Shown here: positions 13,201-25,015 of the stretch, piece by piece | How the letters are laid out: each line of letters begins with the position of its first letter | Numbering within the stretch: position 1 is the stretch's first letter | Program-made: the position numbers and the translations under genes | DNA from: Musa acuminata AAA Group | Lineage: Eukaryota; Streptophyta; Magnoliopsida; Zingiberales; Musaceae | Length of the DNA stretch: 64,000 bases | Assembly: GCF_036884655.1 (NCBI RefSeq) | Contig: NC_088354.1 | Coordinates: 19,058,501-19,122,500 of the forward strand | Direction: 5' to 3' | Notes under the pieces: model-generated | What the model was told of the DNA's origin: nothing | Databases searched by the model: none | The model's input: only the letters and a program-made list of their open reading frames with translations

Positions 13201-15028
13201 ACATGGGAATTTAGTGTGTGTGTATATAGCAGAACTTTCTAAAGCTCTTTCGATAATCTATCCTCTTTCTAATGACAATTGGAAATGATTTGTTGGGAAA
13301 ACATCAAGAGTTAGAATGACTCAATAACAAAGAGAAAATCTGCATCCTTAGTGGAATGTGGTTTGATGAATATGCATATCCTATTATAAATCCAAATGTT
13401 GAGAACAGATTCAACAAACCATGTAATCTTCCCATGGTCAAAATAAAGCTTGTACGGTATGCCAGGGTTGCGTGAGTGACATCATGAGGCATGCAAGGCA
13501 ATCAAGCATTCCAATAGTCATTGATGGGGTATGTGTTTTCTGCATTATAAAACATGCATCTTATCTCAATTGTTATTCTCTAAATCAGAAGCACATGGAT
13601 TAATTCATAAGAGATAACGTTGATATGATTTGCAGGATGGTCTCTTTCTTGTCACTAACAACCTTGACTTAGTTCGTGGAAACCCATTAGCTGTCCTAAC
13701 ACCAAATATCAATGAGTATAAACGCCTTGTCGAGAAGGCTTTGGATTGTGAAGTTAATGATGAAGATGGTACCAACCAATTACAATTGCTTGCCAGGCGG
13801 TAATCATCTTTTGAATTTCTCTTTTCTGTTTCTCTTGTGATTCACAAGAAGGCTAAACATAGCCTTTTGTCCTCTCAGGATTGATGGTGTTACTATTCTT
13901 CGTAAAGGGAAGTCAGATTTTATTAGTGATGGTGAAGCAGGTCTTAGCTAAATGCAGTACATATTACTATCTTTTTTGAATTTTAGGTATCATAGTCATT
14001 ATATAATTAGCTGTAGTTCTTTCTGATGGTTTATGTCTTACAGTCACAAGTGTGAGCACATTTGGCTCACCTCGACGTTGTGGTGGTCAAGGTGACATCC
14101 TTTCTGGCAGGTTTGTTGTGATTTAGGATGTCAGATAAGCTTTGTAGTATTTTGCCAATCACGTTTTTGCATTTAAATCTGTTGCATTTCTTCAAGTTAT
14201 ACAACCCTAGGCCATTTGTTTCTGTAAGGTTTAATTTTTTTCTTTTCTTTGAAAAAAACTAAAATGCATTTACCGCAGTGATGAATTTACCTTGAAAACA
14301 GATTATATGAAAGGGTTGTTGATAAGTGAGACTAAATGGCCTTATCAGTTGTAAAGTAGCATTTCTTTGCCAGCAGATATAAGCATGTAACTACATGCAA
14401 CTTTAAGATCTTGACTCTAGAAAACATATTATACTCTAGTTTTGATGTTTCTAAATTCTGGTACACAGTCAAGTGCTCCCAATTTGATAGACACATTTGA
14501 GCACATTACAGACCCAGTGTGTATTGGTATATATATAAGTCGTATAGAGTGTACATAATCTATGTGCTATGTTTCACGGCTGCAACACTGTTTTGCAAAC
14601 TAAAGCTTTCACTTTTGCATAATTTTCATGTGATACTAGTGTTGCAGTATTTTCATCATGGGCACGCCGGCATTTATTGTCTACAAAAGAAGCCACTGGA
14701 AAGAGGTTTGACAGTCTGACTATATACATTTTGTTGGATGAGATCATTATTCTTTTAATAAAATTCACTTCTAACTGTTTTGAAAATTTCAAGTTTGTCA
14801 AATCCAATGGTCCTCGGGTGCATTGCTGGTTCTGCACTGCTTAGAAGAGCTGCTGCTCTTGCGTTCCAAAACAAGAAACGAGCAACACTTACTACAGATA
14901 TTATTGAGTACTTGGGGAAGAGGTACCGCTGTCACTTACAAAGTAGTTTTACCAAGAAAAAGTGTTTGAAATTTCAGCTTTACTAACTTCTTTTTCGCAG
15001 TTTGGAAGACATATGCCCTGCTGAATAA
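10279..15028 (+). CDS. NAXD: ATP-dependent (S)-NAD(P)H-hydrate dehydratase
   Basis: Eleven coding exons, all GT-AG and in phase: 10279-10516, 12047-12123, 12250-12359, 12432-12546, 13466-13528, 13636-13799, 13879-13940, 14044-14110, 14640-14705, 14794-14922 and 15001-15028. They give about 372 residues, close to the Arabidopsis protein. The enzyme belongs to the YjeF C-terminal/ribokinase-like fold. It repairs hydrated NADH and NADPH using ATP, acting with the epimerase NAXE. Visible signatures are [20 protein letters not shown] at the start of the domain, [18 protein letters not shown] across the exon 5/6 junction, [10 protein letters not shown], and the ATP-binding [10 protein letters not shown]. 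The C-terminal helix is [20 protein letters not shown]. The first 75 residues look like an organelle-targeting extension. The exon 9 acceptor (14638-14639) was chosen because the closer AG would shift the frame. An in-frame ATG at 10321 is an alternative start. Confidence 0.92.
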
Positions 15029-15639
15029 TGCTGCATCCTCAAGATCCTGGATATCTTGGAAGAACTAATCACTCCTCATGGCATAATATGTGAAGATGTG
15101 CTTTCACTTCTTGTATGGTACATTTGAGTTCAAATATCTGCAGTAATAATTTTCAGTTCAGTAAGCAAACATTGACGACGATATAAGTCTGTGTATGCTG
15201 ATAATGTGAATGCTGTGCTACAAAAATGTAATCTTGTGCGGTACTTCAACACTTATGTCATTTATCATCAAAGAGGCAGATGTACCAAATAATGACCAAA
15301 CTCTTCTCCTTGCTTGATACCGAAAAGTGAAAAACAATGCGATGGTGGTTTGGTATCCGATAATATTATCAGCATTGGTTATGCTCATTCAATTCGATTT
15401 GATTTGTGTGGTCTATGCTCTTCATATGCTAAGCGGTGTTTTTTGTTTTTATTGTATGCAAGCATTGTTACGGGATGCCGTTGGAGATCTCATTTGTGCA
15501 TCCTGTTCTCCATTTATACCCAAATCTGCTGATCCGGGTGGTGTTGTGGAATCTATTATGTCATGGAAGTACAGCAGCAGATTATGGTAAAGGAAACATT
15601 TCAAGCAACAATGCTACCTAAAACTTAGGTTTGGATCAT

Positions 15640-16230
15640 GTTTGTATTTTTATTATGTAGTTGGATGAAAAAGCTCAGTGAATGTATAGTTGTGAAAAAC
15701 TTTGATCGTTGGATAAAAATAGATGAATATTATTTTTTTAAATATGTTTTGAGGTAGTGTTGTTTAGTAAAATTATATCACAAAAATTAATTCAATATTG
15801 TGATAAATTTATTCTTCTAATATTTTTAATATATTTTTTTATTTAAATAAATAAAATAAATAATAAATAAATAAATGTAATTTGATAAAAAAAAATTGTA
15901 TGGTTCAAATATATAATAAATAAAAATATAAGCATATAAAAAAATATATTTTTTTTTTAAAATAAATAAAAATTCATCTTATAGAGATTATAAATCTTAC
16001 TAAATTATTTTGACAATATTATAATTTTAAATAAAATCATAAGATACTTTCAAATAAAAAAAAAAAAAAAACTAACATCCTACAAATGTTGAAATGCTAA
16101 TAATACTAGTATTTAGTATTTGAGTAGTTTCAGATTAAAAAAAACAAAAAAACAAAATACTAATTTATATTTGAGCAATATTGGGCCCCAATACATATTT
16201 TAAATGTATTTTGAAGCTCACCCTCGGTTT
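15640..16230. repeat. AT-rich dispersed repeat, copy 1
   Basis: This stretch resembles 23500-24125 by eye. Shared landmarks, in the same order, include GATAAATTTATTCTTCT, runs of AAATAAATAAATAA, an ATCATAAGATACTTT-type block, a TTTAGTATTTGAG-like block and a terminal CAATACATATTT. It lies about 600 bp beyond the dehydratase stop codon. Two copies of equal extent suggest a non-coding mobile element, perhaps a MITE. I could not define the terminal repeats. Confidence 0.5.
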
Positions 16231-16341
16231 GCTATTGGGTGAAGGTATAGGTGCTATTGTAATCTTCGACAATAGTGTTGTTATTCTAAGTAGGTAATGA
16301 AAAGTACATTTAAAAGCACAACATGCCAAGCTGAAGCCTTC

Positions 16342-16815
16342 TTAGACTAGTAGGCTAGCTATTACGAAAACAATTGCCACCACAGCCACGCCGCCGACGA
16401 TAACGAAGAAGGTTCCCGCTGTCCCCACAAACTGCAACGATCGAGAGGAATGTTTAACGAAACAATTTATGGAGGCAGGCGGAACATGCCTCCATAAATG
16501 CCACGATAGGCCTCAGGATATATCTCCGAGTTCACTGCCCATGGAATAGGACTCGTTCCTGAAGAGAAGAAACCAATGGAAAATAGCAATCCATCCTAAG
16601 CCGGTGCCACAAGGGACATGAAGGGATTGCAGCCAAGATGACTGCAAAAAGAATAATACCCTGGAGAGTCTGAGAAGTGAAACAACGATCGATGCCTGTC
16701 AAACTGGTGAGTGCTAATCGGCGCCTGCCACAGAAACCAGCCATCTGGACTATCTATCGTAGGGCTGCAATACATAGCTGTATTTTTATTCCGGTGAACT
16801 GCTGGAAAGCCTGCC
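16342..16815 (-). pseudogene. Inositol transporter (INT family) pseudogene fragment
   Basis: Minus-strand pieces match successive parts of plant H+/inositol symporters of the major facilitator superfamily. AFQQFTGI (about 16790-16813) is followed, after a stop and lost residues, by VQMAGF. That is fused directly to GRRRLALTSLTGI, which in intact proteins lies one or two membrane spans downstream. [20 protein letters not shown] (about 16480-16545) is next, then a stop, and then in another frame VGTAGTFFVIVGGVAVVAIV ending at a stop at 16342. The sequence therefore has an internal deletion, at least two in-frame stops and a frameshift. It ends before the usual PETKG motif. No intact copy is in the window. 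The family assignment is from memory of the motifs and is fairly secure; the gene is non-functional. Confidence 0.75.
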
Positions 16816-16829
16816 CGCGCATAAGAAGA

Positions 16830-18460
16830 TTAAAGATGTGCACATCTTAGGCGTGTAAATGGTCCCAATGCAAATATAAACTGCACTTTTAAGAGAGTCA
16901 AACTTACCATTACTAAGTTATACAAATATAACGTGTCTAGAGGGGACAGATTGACATCGAATTTGGTCTGTAAAGTGTCCGATTGAGTTTAAATGTTAAA
17001 AAGCTCAAAGCTATGTCGAAAGGTATGAAGTCCAACTATCAGAGAGAGAGAGAGAGAGAGCAATTAAAAGTCTGTAATAAACCAGGTAGCTCATGCAAGT
17101 TGGTATTCAGACAATACAGATTATTTGGAGTTCAAAAGAAAAAGACCGACTTAGATATTCTGCAATATTGTGGGAGGGAGATAAATTAACAACAATAAGT
17201 GATGTAATTGAATAAATTGAGCAAATGGATGAAGATCGATTGTGGCTCACTTATAGCGGCATATCTATTTGATTCGGTGATAATATTTTATTTGTAGCTT
17301 ATTAATTGATGTCTTTCTTCGAACGTATGACAAGGAGGAAGTCATGATGATAATATTCAATTTGAAGTATTTATCATGAGTTTTATCTATAGAGTTTGAG
17401 TTCTTATCGATTACATGTTCAATGACATTATTATCAATTTTAGCTTAAATTTTATTTATCAACAAATGTTTCATTGTTTCTATTCATCGTGAGTGAGTAG
17501 TTAATTGATTCATGGAATATGCTATCTTATTTATAAATTAATAGTATTTCTAGTTATTATATTTAGGATGACAAGAAGATCTATCTTTCATTTAGACATC
17601 TTAGAGGCGTAATTAAGAAATTCTACCATCCTAATATCGAAGGCTGCTACTAAGTCCAACGCATCAATTGTTTCGAGTATTATTATGTACACTAATTTTT
17701 AGGTAATATCCTATTACTATTAGTAAGGTTATTATATATTTTTAATATTATTTAATTAATTTGATTACTATATTTTAATGCAAGAGTATTATCAGTAAGT
17801 AGGGACTTGGATATTCAACCTAAGCTATAAAATTAATTATGATGGACTAATCAATTTGATGTTTGTGCCCCTTAACACACATTATCACTGGCACCTTGAA
17901 TTGTCAAGAAATACTAGACTGTATTCAAGAAAGCGGTAAGTGAACTTTTCATGTGTCCTAAGTGAAATTATAATATTTCAAAAAATACATCGCAACACAT
18001 TACTAATAGAAGAAAATTATCATAGATATAACTACTAATCAACTAAGATGTCTCAACAAGTATGTCGCCACACATTATTCATTTGTCGAATGAAAAATAA
18101 AAGAGATGAAATGTCTCAAGTAATATGCATCGTGAGTCTTCATGGGTTTTGTTTAAAATGTAGTTGTATGTTTCATATCACTTGCATGCTCTCTGGCTTT
18201 GTTTGACGGTAATAATTATGGTGTTATTTTTTGTTATGAAGTTCATTGATGCACTGATCTATGGTCTATCTTTAGATATGCGACAAGCAAAACATGTATC
18301 GGTATCGACTGGACATTGTACAATCAATTATTGATTATGAGTGCAGCAAACACCTATTTCTCTCGTCCTTATCCAAACTATTGGCATAAAAAAAATCAAT
18401 GTTAATATTGTCCAAAAAAAGAAAAATATTGATATGGTTAAACTGTCAGTGATATAGTTG
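16830..18460. other. AT-rich intergenic
   Basis: No gene recognised. A short AG run occurs at 17041-17060. The open frame across it carries no domain signal. Confidence 0.5.
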
Positions 18461-18461
18461 T

Positions 18462-19215
18462 CTTTTGTGTTTTTGACGTGATATAGTGTTTATTGTATTT
18501 TTGTTAATATTTATTTTAAACAGTAAAATTTTATAGTGTTTTTCTGTATTTTATATAGTGTTTTCTTTCTTGAATGGTTATTTTACACAGTAAGATTTTA
18601 CACTGGTTTAGTAATGTGATACAATAATGTTTTTGTTAAATATCTGTTTTACGCAAAACAGTGTTTTAGTAATGTGATATAGTGTTTTATTAAAATTTCT
18701 ATTTTGCACAGTAAGGTTTCATAGTATTTTAGTATATGTGATATAATATTTTATTCAATGTCTATTATACACAATAAAGTTTTACAGTATTTTGTTAAAT
18801 GTCCATTCAACACAATAAGATTTTATAGTATACAGTGTTTTGTTAAATATCTATTTTATACAGTAAAGTTTTACAATATTTTAGTAATGTGATATAGTTA
18901 GTGTTTTGTTAAATGTCTATTCTACAAAGTAAAAGTTTGGTATAAATGATACAGTATTTTTGTTCAATGTCCATTATATACAGTAAAATTTTATAGTGAT
19001 TTGTTAAATGTCTGTTTTACACAATAAGGTTTTACAGTGAGTGTTTTAGAAATGTCATATAGTGTTTTGTTAAATATCTCTTTTTGCACACTTAAGGTTT
19101 TACAGTACTTTAGTAATATGATAATAGTGTTTTATTAAATGTGTGTTTCACAGTAAGTAAGGTTTTACAATGTTTTATAGTATATGTAATATAGTGTTTT
19201 GTTAAATGTCAATCA
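18462..19215. repeat. Degenerate tandem array, unit about 60 bp
   Basis: About a dozen diverged units follow the order TTTTGTTAAATGTCTATTTT, then ACACAGTAAGGTTTTACAGT, then a GTTTTAGTAATGTGATATAGT-like segment. Some units lack the last segment, so spacing varies. Nothing in it codes for protein. Short pieces with the same words (for example TTATAGTGTTTTG and AACACTATAA) recur at about 19990-20340 and 22670-22750, some in the opposite orientation. This suggests a wider family or scattered debris of one element. Confidence 0.75.
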
Positions 19216-19219
19216 CATT

Positions 19220-19804
19220 AAAATACTACAATACAACTCAAAAATGCTAGTATTTTAGTAAATCAACACTGATGTCTAAAAATTTGCATACGACAATTGC
19301 TTAAGTTGGCGGCAATCTACACGAACAACCATTGCGGCCTAGAATCATCCTAAGCCTTTCTTCTTCTTCGTCTTCATGTCAAATCTAATTTTGTTTGCTT
19401 CATGTCGGAAATATATTTTTCACATATTTTTTCTCGTATGTGTTTGTCGAAAAAAAAATCATAAAACAAATATGGATTCAAACTTTTTATAGCTAATGAT
19501 CGCATAAAACAAATATGGAGCATGGGGTTCCAAATAGCTAAAATCAACCACACAAATATGTTTTATTATCAATGTTCACTATAACTGTGAGAATGTCTAG
19601 ACTTCAAATTTATATGAGGTAAAACTCCAAAAAAAACCTACTCTTTTCTTTTGATTTCTTTATATGCTTCTCAAAATAACTCGAACTATTTTTACGATTT
19701 TTTTTCTTGTCATCTCTGTTAAAAAATATATATTTGTCATAGATCTTGCATTAATCCTAAGACTCCTAATATAACCTCCAAATGTCCAGAAAGCTCATAA
19801 AAAA

Positions 19805-19858
<54 letters not shown>

Positions 19859-22606
19859 ATATTATCAATAATTCTTATATTCGTTACACTAAATTCTATG
19901 TACACAGTTGTACTATGACATCATTTGCATCATGTATTCCAAGAAAAATAATAAACATATTTCGTTATAGTATTTTTATGAAGTATTTATAGTGTTTTGA
20001 TTCGAATTTCTTAAACACAATAAAATTCATATAAAAATATTATGCAAGTAATATTTTTTTGTAATTTGTACATTCATTACATTGCATTCCATACACACAA
20101 TTGTACTAGGATATTATTTGCATCATGCATTAAAAAAATGATAAAAAATATTTTGTTATAGTGTTTAAAGTATTTTTATTTCTAAAACACTATAAGGATC
20201 ACATAATAGGACATCATTTGCATCCTAGATTCTAACAATGTGATTCAAGTATATGGTTATAATGTTTTTATAAAGCATTTAAAAGTATTTTGATTTGTTT
20301 TTATAAAAACACTATAACACAAATATAAAAAAAACACTGTAAAAATTTTACTTCTGTTCATGATAACATGTAAACAATTACAGTTCATGAGTGTCTACAC
20401 TTACTTTCATTCCAGTTCATGCATTAAGAAGTTATGATTAGTGTATTCTACTGTTGTTGATTATATAAAATATGCTTCCAAAATAAATGAATGATTTAGC
20501 CTTTATAGAATCTTTTTAAAATTAAACTTTATCGAATTCTTCTTTTGTTCAGAAAAATTGCAAACTAAACACAAAAACACTGTAAAAACTTGAAAGTCAT
20601 TAGACATACACAATTTTTAACGATCTTTTAAAAAAAAGGAGATAACTTGATGAAAAAGCTAAAGTAGAATGAATATTACTTGCATCTGTAACAATAAAAG
20701 TCTCTTAAATTGGAGGGTTTAAAAACCCACAAAACTATGAACACATGTGAAAAACACTTTCAAATAATAAAATTTCCAAACAAGAGAGGAGTGCAAGAGT
20801 TTCTTTGGTTGATGATCTTTTTTTTATAAAGTAAAAGATGGAAAAGAAGAAAGTTGAATCCTAAATAGTTTTTGAGGCTAAACCTGATAATAGAGAGATT
20901 TCCTTAACCATATGAACTGATATCGTTTTATCAAAACCATTGACATTGGACCAAATCCACCGATCCATTCATATGAACTGATCGACGGTCCTTCGATCGG
21001 TTCCCAAAATCGATGGGAAACATTTGCTGTAGCTTTTTGAATGGTAATTCTAGTATTTTCGAAAAGGAGGTCATGGATCAGGAATAACAAAAATGGGAGT
21101 ACCGGGAAATACACAAAAAATAAATATTTTCCTGATCAATCATCATCAATATATATATATATATATAGTCAATCCAAGGTTTTTGGAATGGTTTAACAAA
21201 ATTAAAAGTGTTTTTGACCTCTCCTGCTAAAATCGATCAGTAGATATGTGTTGGTATAAGTTCATATACACATCATAAGTGGATTTGACCTCCCCATATG
21301 TGATAACCATCAAGCTTAGTAGCTTTCTTCTCATCACAAATTATGCAATATGGTGAAAGATGTGAAAACAACGTTGGCACATAAAAGTGCACTTTCAAAC
21401 TCTCGGGCAAATGATATGATGAGCGATTGCATCACGGGATTCATCATCAGCACGAAATACGAGTATTAATTCTTTATCCCTTCTACAAGTGGGGGGTTAG
21501 TTTGACTAATCTAAATATGTTCCACATATAACGTACGTCAGATTCTACAAGAAGGTCAACCATCATCATCCACCATCTTGTTAGGTGGTCTTCTCCAATG
21601 TTCTTGTGGACTAATTTTCCAAGCTTTCAACTACTCTCCCTCAAATCGAATTCACATCTCTTCTCATGTCACCCATCTCTGGGGTGAGATGGGTTTATTA
21701 TGTCTTGATGTGATCATGGAGTTTGACTGACCTACTCATTGGTTTCTACATATCTATCCTTTCAGAGTTCCTAAATGGCATATTTTACATTTGAAGTTTG
21801 ATTTAATATATATATATACATATATCCCACCCTTTAACATCTATTCAAGAAAACTCCATCCTTGTTAACTTAAAAGATTGGGATTCGTCACAATGATATT
21901 CGTAAGAATGTACATGAAATACTTAAATTTAGAGGATAAATACAGAAATCTTGGATACAAGTTTTTCTTCCTAATAAAACATAAAATAATGGACCACGTA
22001 TATAGATACAATTGAAAATTATTTATTTTTGCATTTACTTTCCCTGTATTTTTCATGTAAAGTTTGCATTGGGATGCTCATATATATACAATATAAACAT
22101 TATTCTAACTAATGTTCTAACATCATTTTAGTTAATTATGTTGTCACCAACTCCTTGATGTGTTGGATGACAACATAGTTTGACAAATTCTTCTGATTTA
22201 GTTCCTCCGATTATTCCTGCCAGTTTTGAATAATGGAAGAGCTGAGCATTACAATTTGTAGTGATTTTGACATAAAGCTGTTCAAAGTCAAACAACTCCA
22301 CCTGTTGTTCTCTTTGGAAGTAGATGATCGAAACATGTCACTTTGGTGGCGTTGTTTGACTCATTAATCTCGAGTTTCTCATCATTTAAATATTCTCCTT
22401 GTTTAATTAAAACTCACTTTATAATGTTTGAATTGTTTGAGAACTTTGGATTTTGAATTTGGGATACGCCATGAGTCAATTATTGCTAATGTTGTCATAT
22501 GAATATTTCTTTCTTGTTATAAATAAAAAATACATTTAAGTTCATTGCAATTCAAAAATACATTAGTGATTTTGACCTAACGTTGTCCAAAGTCAAACAA
22601 CTTCAC

Positions 22607-22640
<34 letters not shown>

Positions 22641-23080
22641 AAAAAAAAAAACTCAAACTATCTTCCAAATATTTTAGTGTTTTGGTTTGCTATGATGGTT
22701 TTGGCCTTTTATAGTGTTTTGACTGTAAAAATACTGTAAAACCTTTTTGAAAATATTGTATATAATATAAATAGATTTATAACCTTAACTAGACTAACTA
22801 CAAATTTAAAAAATATGATATTGTAATAGTCCATGAGCAATGAAAATAAAAAAAAAACAATATGATATCACTTACAATTCTTTAATAATGTTTATAGTAT
22901 TTTCAATACATCAATAAAATATTATAAATATTATTAGAAAAATATTATAAACTAGCCAAATGAAAACAATGTAATAGTTAAAAAAAAAAGAGCAAAAATA
23001 TTGATGAGAAAACTTTTAAGGGTTATTTTGAGAAAAACATAAAATATGATTATTTTCTTAAGAAATCGGTAAAATATGAG
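19220..23080. other. AT-rich intergenic with repeat debris
   Basis: About 3.9 kb without a recognisable gene. It contains a TA run at 19806-19855, short TA runs near 21145-21167 and 22602-22624 (the latter joined to a CA run), relics of the 60-bp array and a direct repeat at 22251-22607. Open frames at 20878-21114 and 21865-22056 (minus) have no domain character. Confidence 0.5.
22251..22607. repeat. Direct repeat pair about 300 bp apart
   Basis: Segments near 22251-22301 and 22549-22607 share TAGTGATTTTGAC followed by TTGTCCAAAGTCAAACAACT-type sequence, with a few differences. The pair could be termini of a small unrecognised element. Both copies contain TTGAC cores. Confidence 0.5.
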
Positions 23081-23081
23081 T

Positions 23082-23116
23082 GTATATATATATGTATATG
23101 TATATATATGTACATG

Positions 23117-23149
<33 letters not shown>

Positions 23150-23162
23150 GTATGTATATATA
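23082..23162. repeat. TA / TGTA microsatellite
   Basis: About 80 bp of TATA and TGTA units. Confidence 0.9.
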
Positions 23163-23499
23163 AAACATAGGCTAAAAATTGATGAATTTATTTTAATGTT
23201 CTTAATCTAATCATAACCTTTGTAGGTCGAAGAAATGACTCAAGGCTTGTTTTTTCCCAATGGTTGGTGTGGACTTTTGGAATTTGAGAGAATGTCTACT
23301 ATGGAGACTTTCTTAGCCAAAATCTATTGCAATCTTTAGGGCGAAGGAATGTCCTAAGATTTATGGGATTGGGTGTTGACTATGGAACCATTAGTGGATG
23401 CGTGGAAGAGAACATTTTGACCAGCGTGGGGAAAAATTGTATCCGAGAGTAATTTGTCCTCATCACAACGTGTTCAATTTGATCACATGAAATGACTAT

Positions 23500-24125
23500 T
23501 ATGCCCTATGTTTGGAAGAATGTATCAATTAAATTGTATTTGGAATATATTTATATTTTTAATATGTATTTAGAGAAAAAGATTTGAATAAGTGTGTAAT
23601 TATCGATATCTTGAGTATTTTAAATATACATTGATGTAATTATTGTTTAGTTAAATTATATTTCAAAACTTCATTGAACAATATATGATAAATTTATTCT
23701 TCTGATAATTTTAATATTTATTCAAAAATAAATAAATATTTTTATTTAAATTAATAAGTAAATAAATAAAGTACATAATTGAATGAATGAATGTATATTA
23801 TCTTACAAAAAAATTTAAATTACCTAGATATATAATAAATAAATAAATAATATAATCATATAAATAAATATAAAATAATTTTGAAAAATAAATAAAAAAA
23901 ATTTAACTTTTAAAAAATATAGATGATATTGGTTTCTTACTATAATATCATGTTGATAACTTTGTGATTCAAGATGACATCATAAGGTACTTTAAGAATT
24001 TGATATTCCCAGCACTTAATATTTACAATATAACATTAAAATCAATTATAATTTTAAATATTAAATATTAATTTTTATTTAACATATATATTAAATTTAT
24101 AATACATATTTCAAATATGTTCTCA
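23500..24125. repeat. AT-rich dispersed repeat, copy 2
   Basis: Same orientation and landmark order as 15640-16230, including GATAAATTTATTCTTCT, AAATAAATAA runs, CATAAGGTACTTTAA and a terminal ATACATATTTCAAATATGTT. It ends about 460 bp upstream of the methyltransferase's first (non-coding) exon. Confidence 0.5.
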
Positions 24126-24399
24126 AAAGCTATCTATTAGGGACATCAATCAATCCATTATTCTTCTATCCTTCAACTATCCATGTTTTGTTTATGGCAG
24201 GCATTACTTGGAAAGAAAAAAAGAATATTGTTCACAAAGCTATTGATCCCAATTAGAATCATCGTGACACGTGGTAGGACAAATCCAACTTTCCCTGGTT
24301 TTACACCTAGAGAGAAAGTATATGGGACCCACAGACTATCCCCGCCCTGAAACGTACGTCCAACCGACAACAAAGAAAGGTAACCCGTTCGGGTAGCAT

Positions 24400-24753
24400 G
24401 GCACACGTGAAGTCACGTTGTTTACCAACCTCGCACCCTTCGCCGTGCTTGTCCAAGACGTATCTTTCGTGGTATAGGGGTATTCTCGGAATAACGAAAA
24501 GGATCCCTCCGCGGTCAAAGACTTGGCCGACTGTGCGTCCGAACCTTCTCTCCTTTTGTCGCCCGATCTCCGTAAAGGAAAGTTGTGCTCTTTTGACTTC
24601 GATGTCGGTCCGCTGGCGGACTTGGTGGGACGAATTGAGGCAGGGGTCGGATTCTTCGCTGAAGCTGCCGCCATCTCTCGCGTCCGCGGCTTTAATTGAC
24701 GGTCCCAAGGTGTTCCGATCCCCGCTTCCACCTGACGGCTTCTACCCATCAAG
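24400..24753 (+). promoter_or_regulatory. GC-rich promoter and 5' UTR exon of the methyltransferase gene
   Basis: A GC-rich island between AT-rich flanks. A donor at 24754 (CATCAAG followed by GTATCG) ends a probable non-coding first exon. The next exon begins near 24982-24993, where CAG acceptors precede the ATG at 25016. The many open frames on both strands here reflect base composition. Confidence 0.5.
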
Positions 24754-25015
24754 GTATCGTTTTCTTGATCCTGTTCTTCTCGGGATTGGGTTTTGCTGTT
24801 AATGTTCTCGGAGCTTGAAAGATCCTATCTTTGAGTTGACGGACGAATTTGAGAATAATTTCAACTAGAGTGTAGGATTCTTAGCCCTTTTTCTTCTTGA
24901 TCTGTGGAATTGATGATTTCATTAGTAGTACTTTTAGCGTGTGCTTTGATCCATTTCTGATGCATCTTCTGGCATTGGCAGTTCCATTACCAGATACTGA
25001 GAGATAGAAGGACAA

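Noticed and set aside
24173..24752. Minus-strand frames opposite the methyltransferase first exon
   Set aside because: Same reason: a GC-rich leader on the other strand. The frames overlap one another in different phases.
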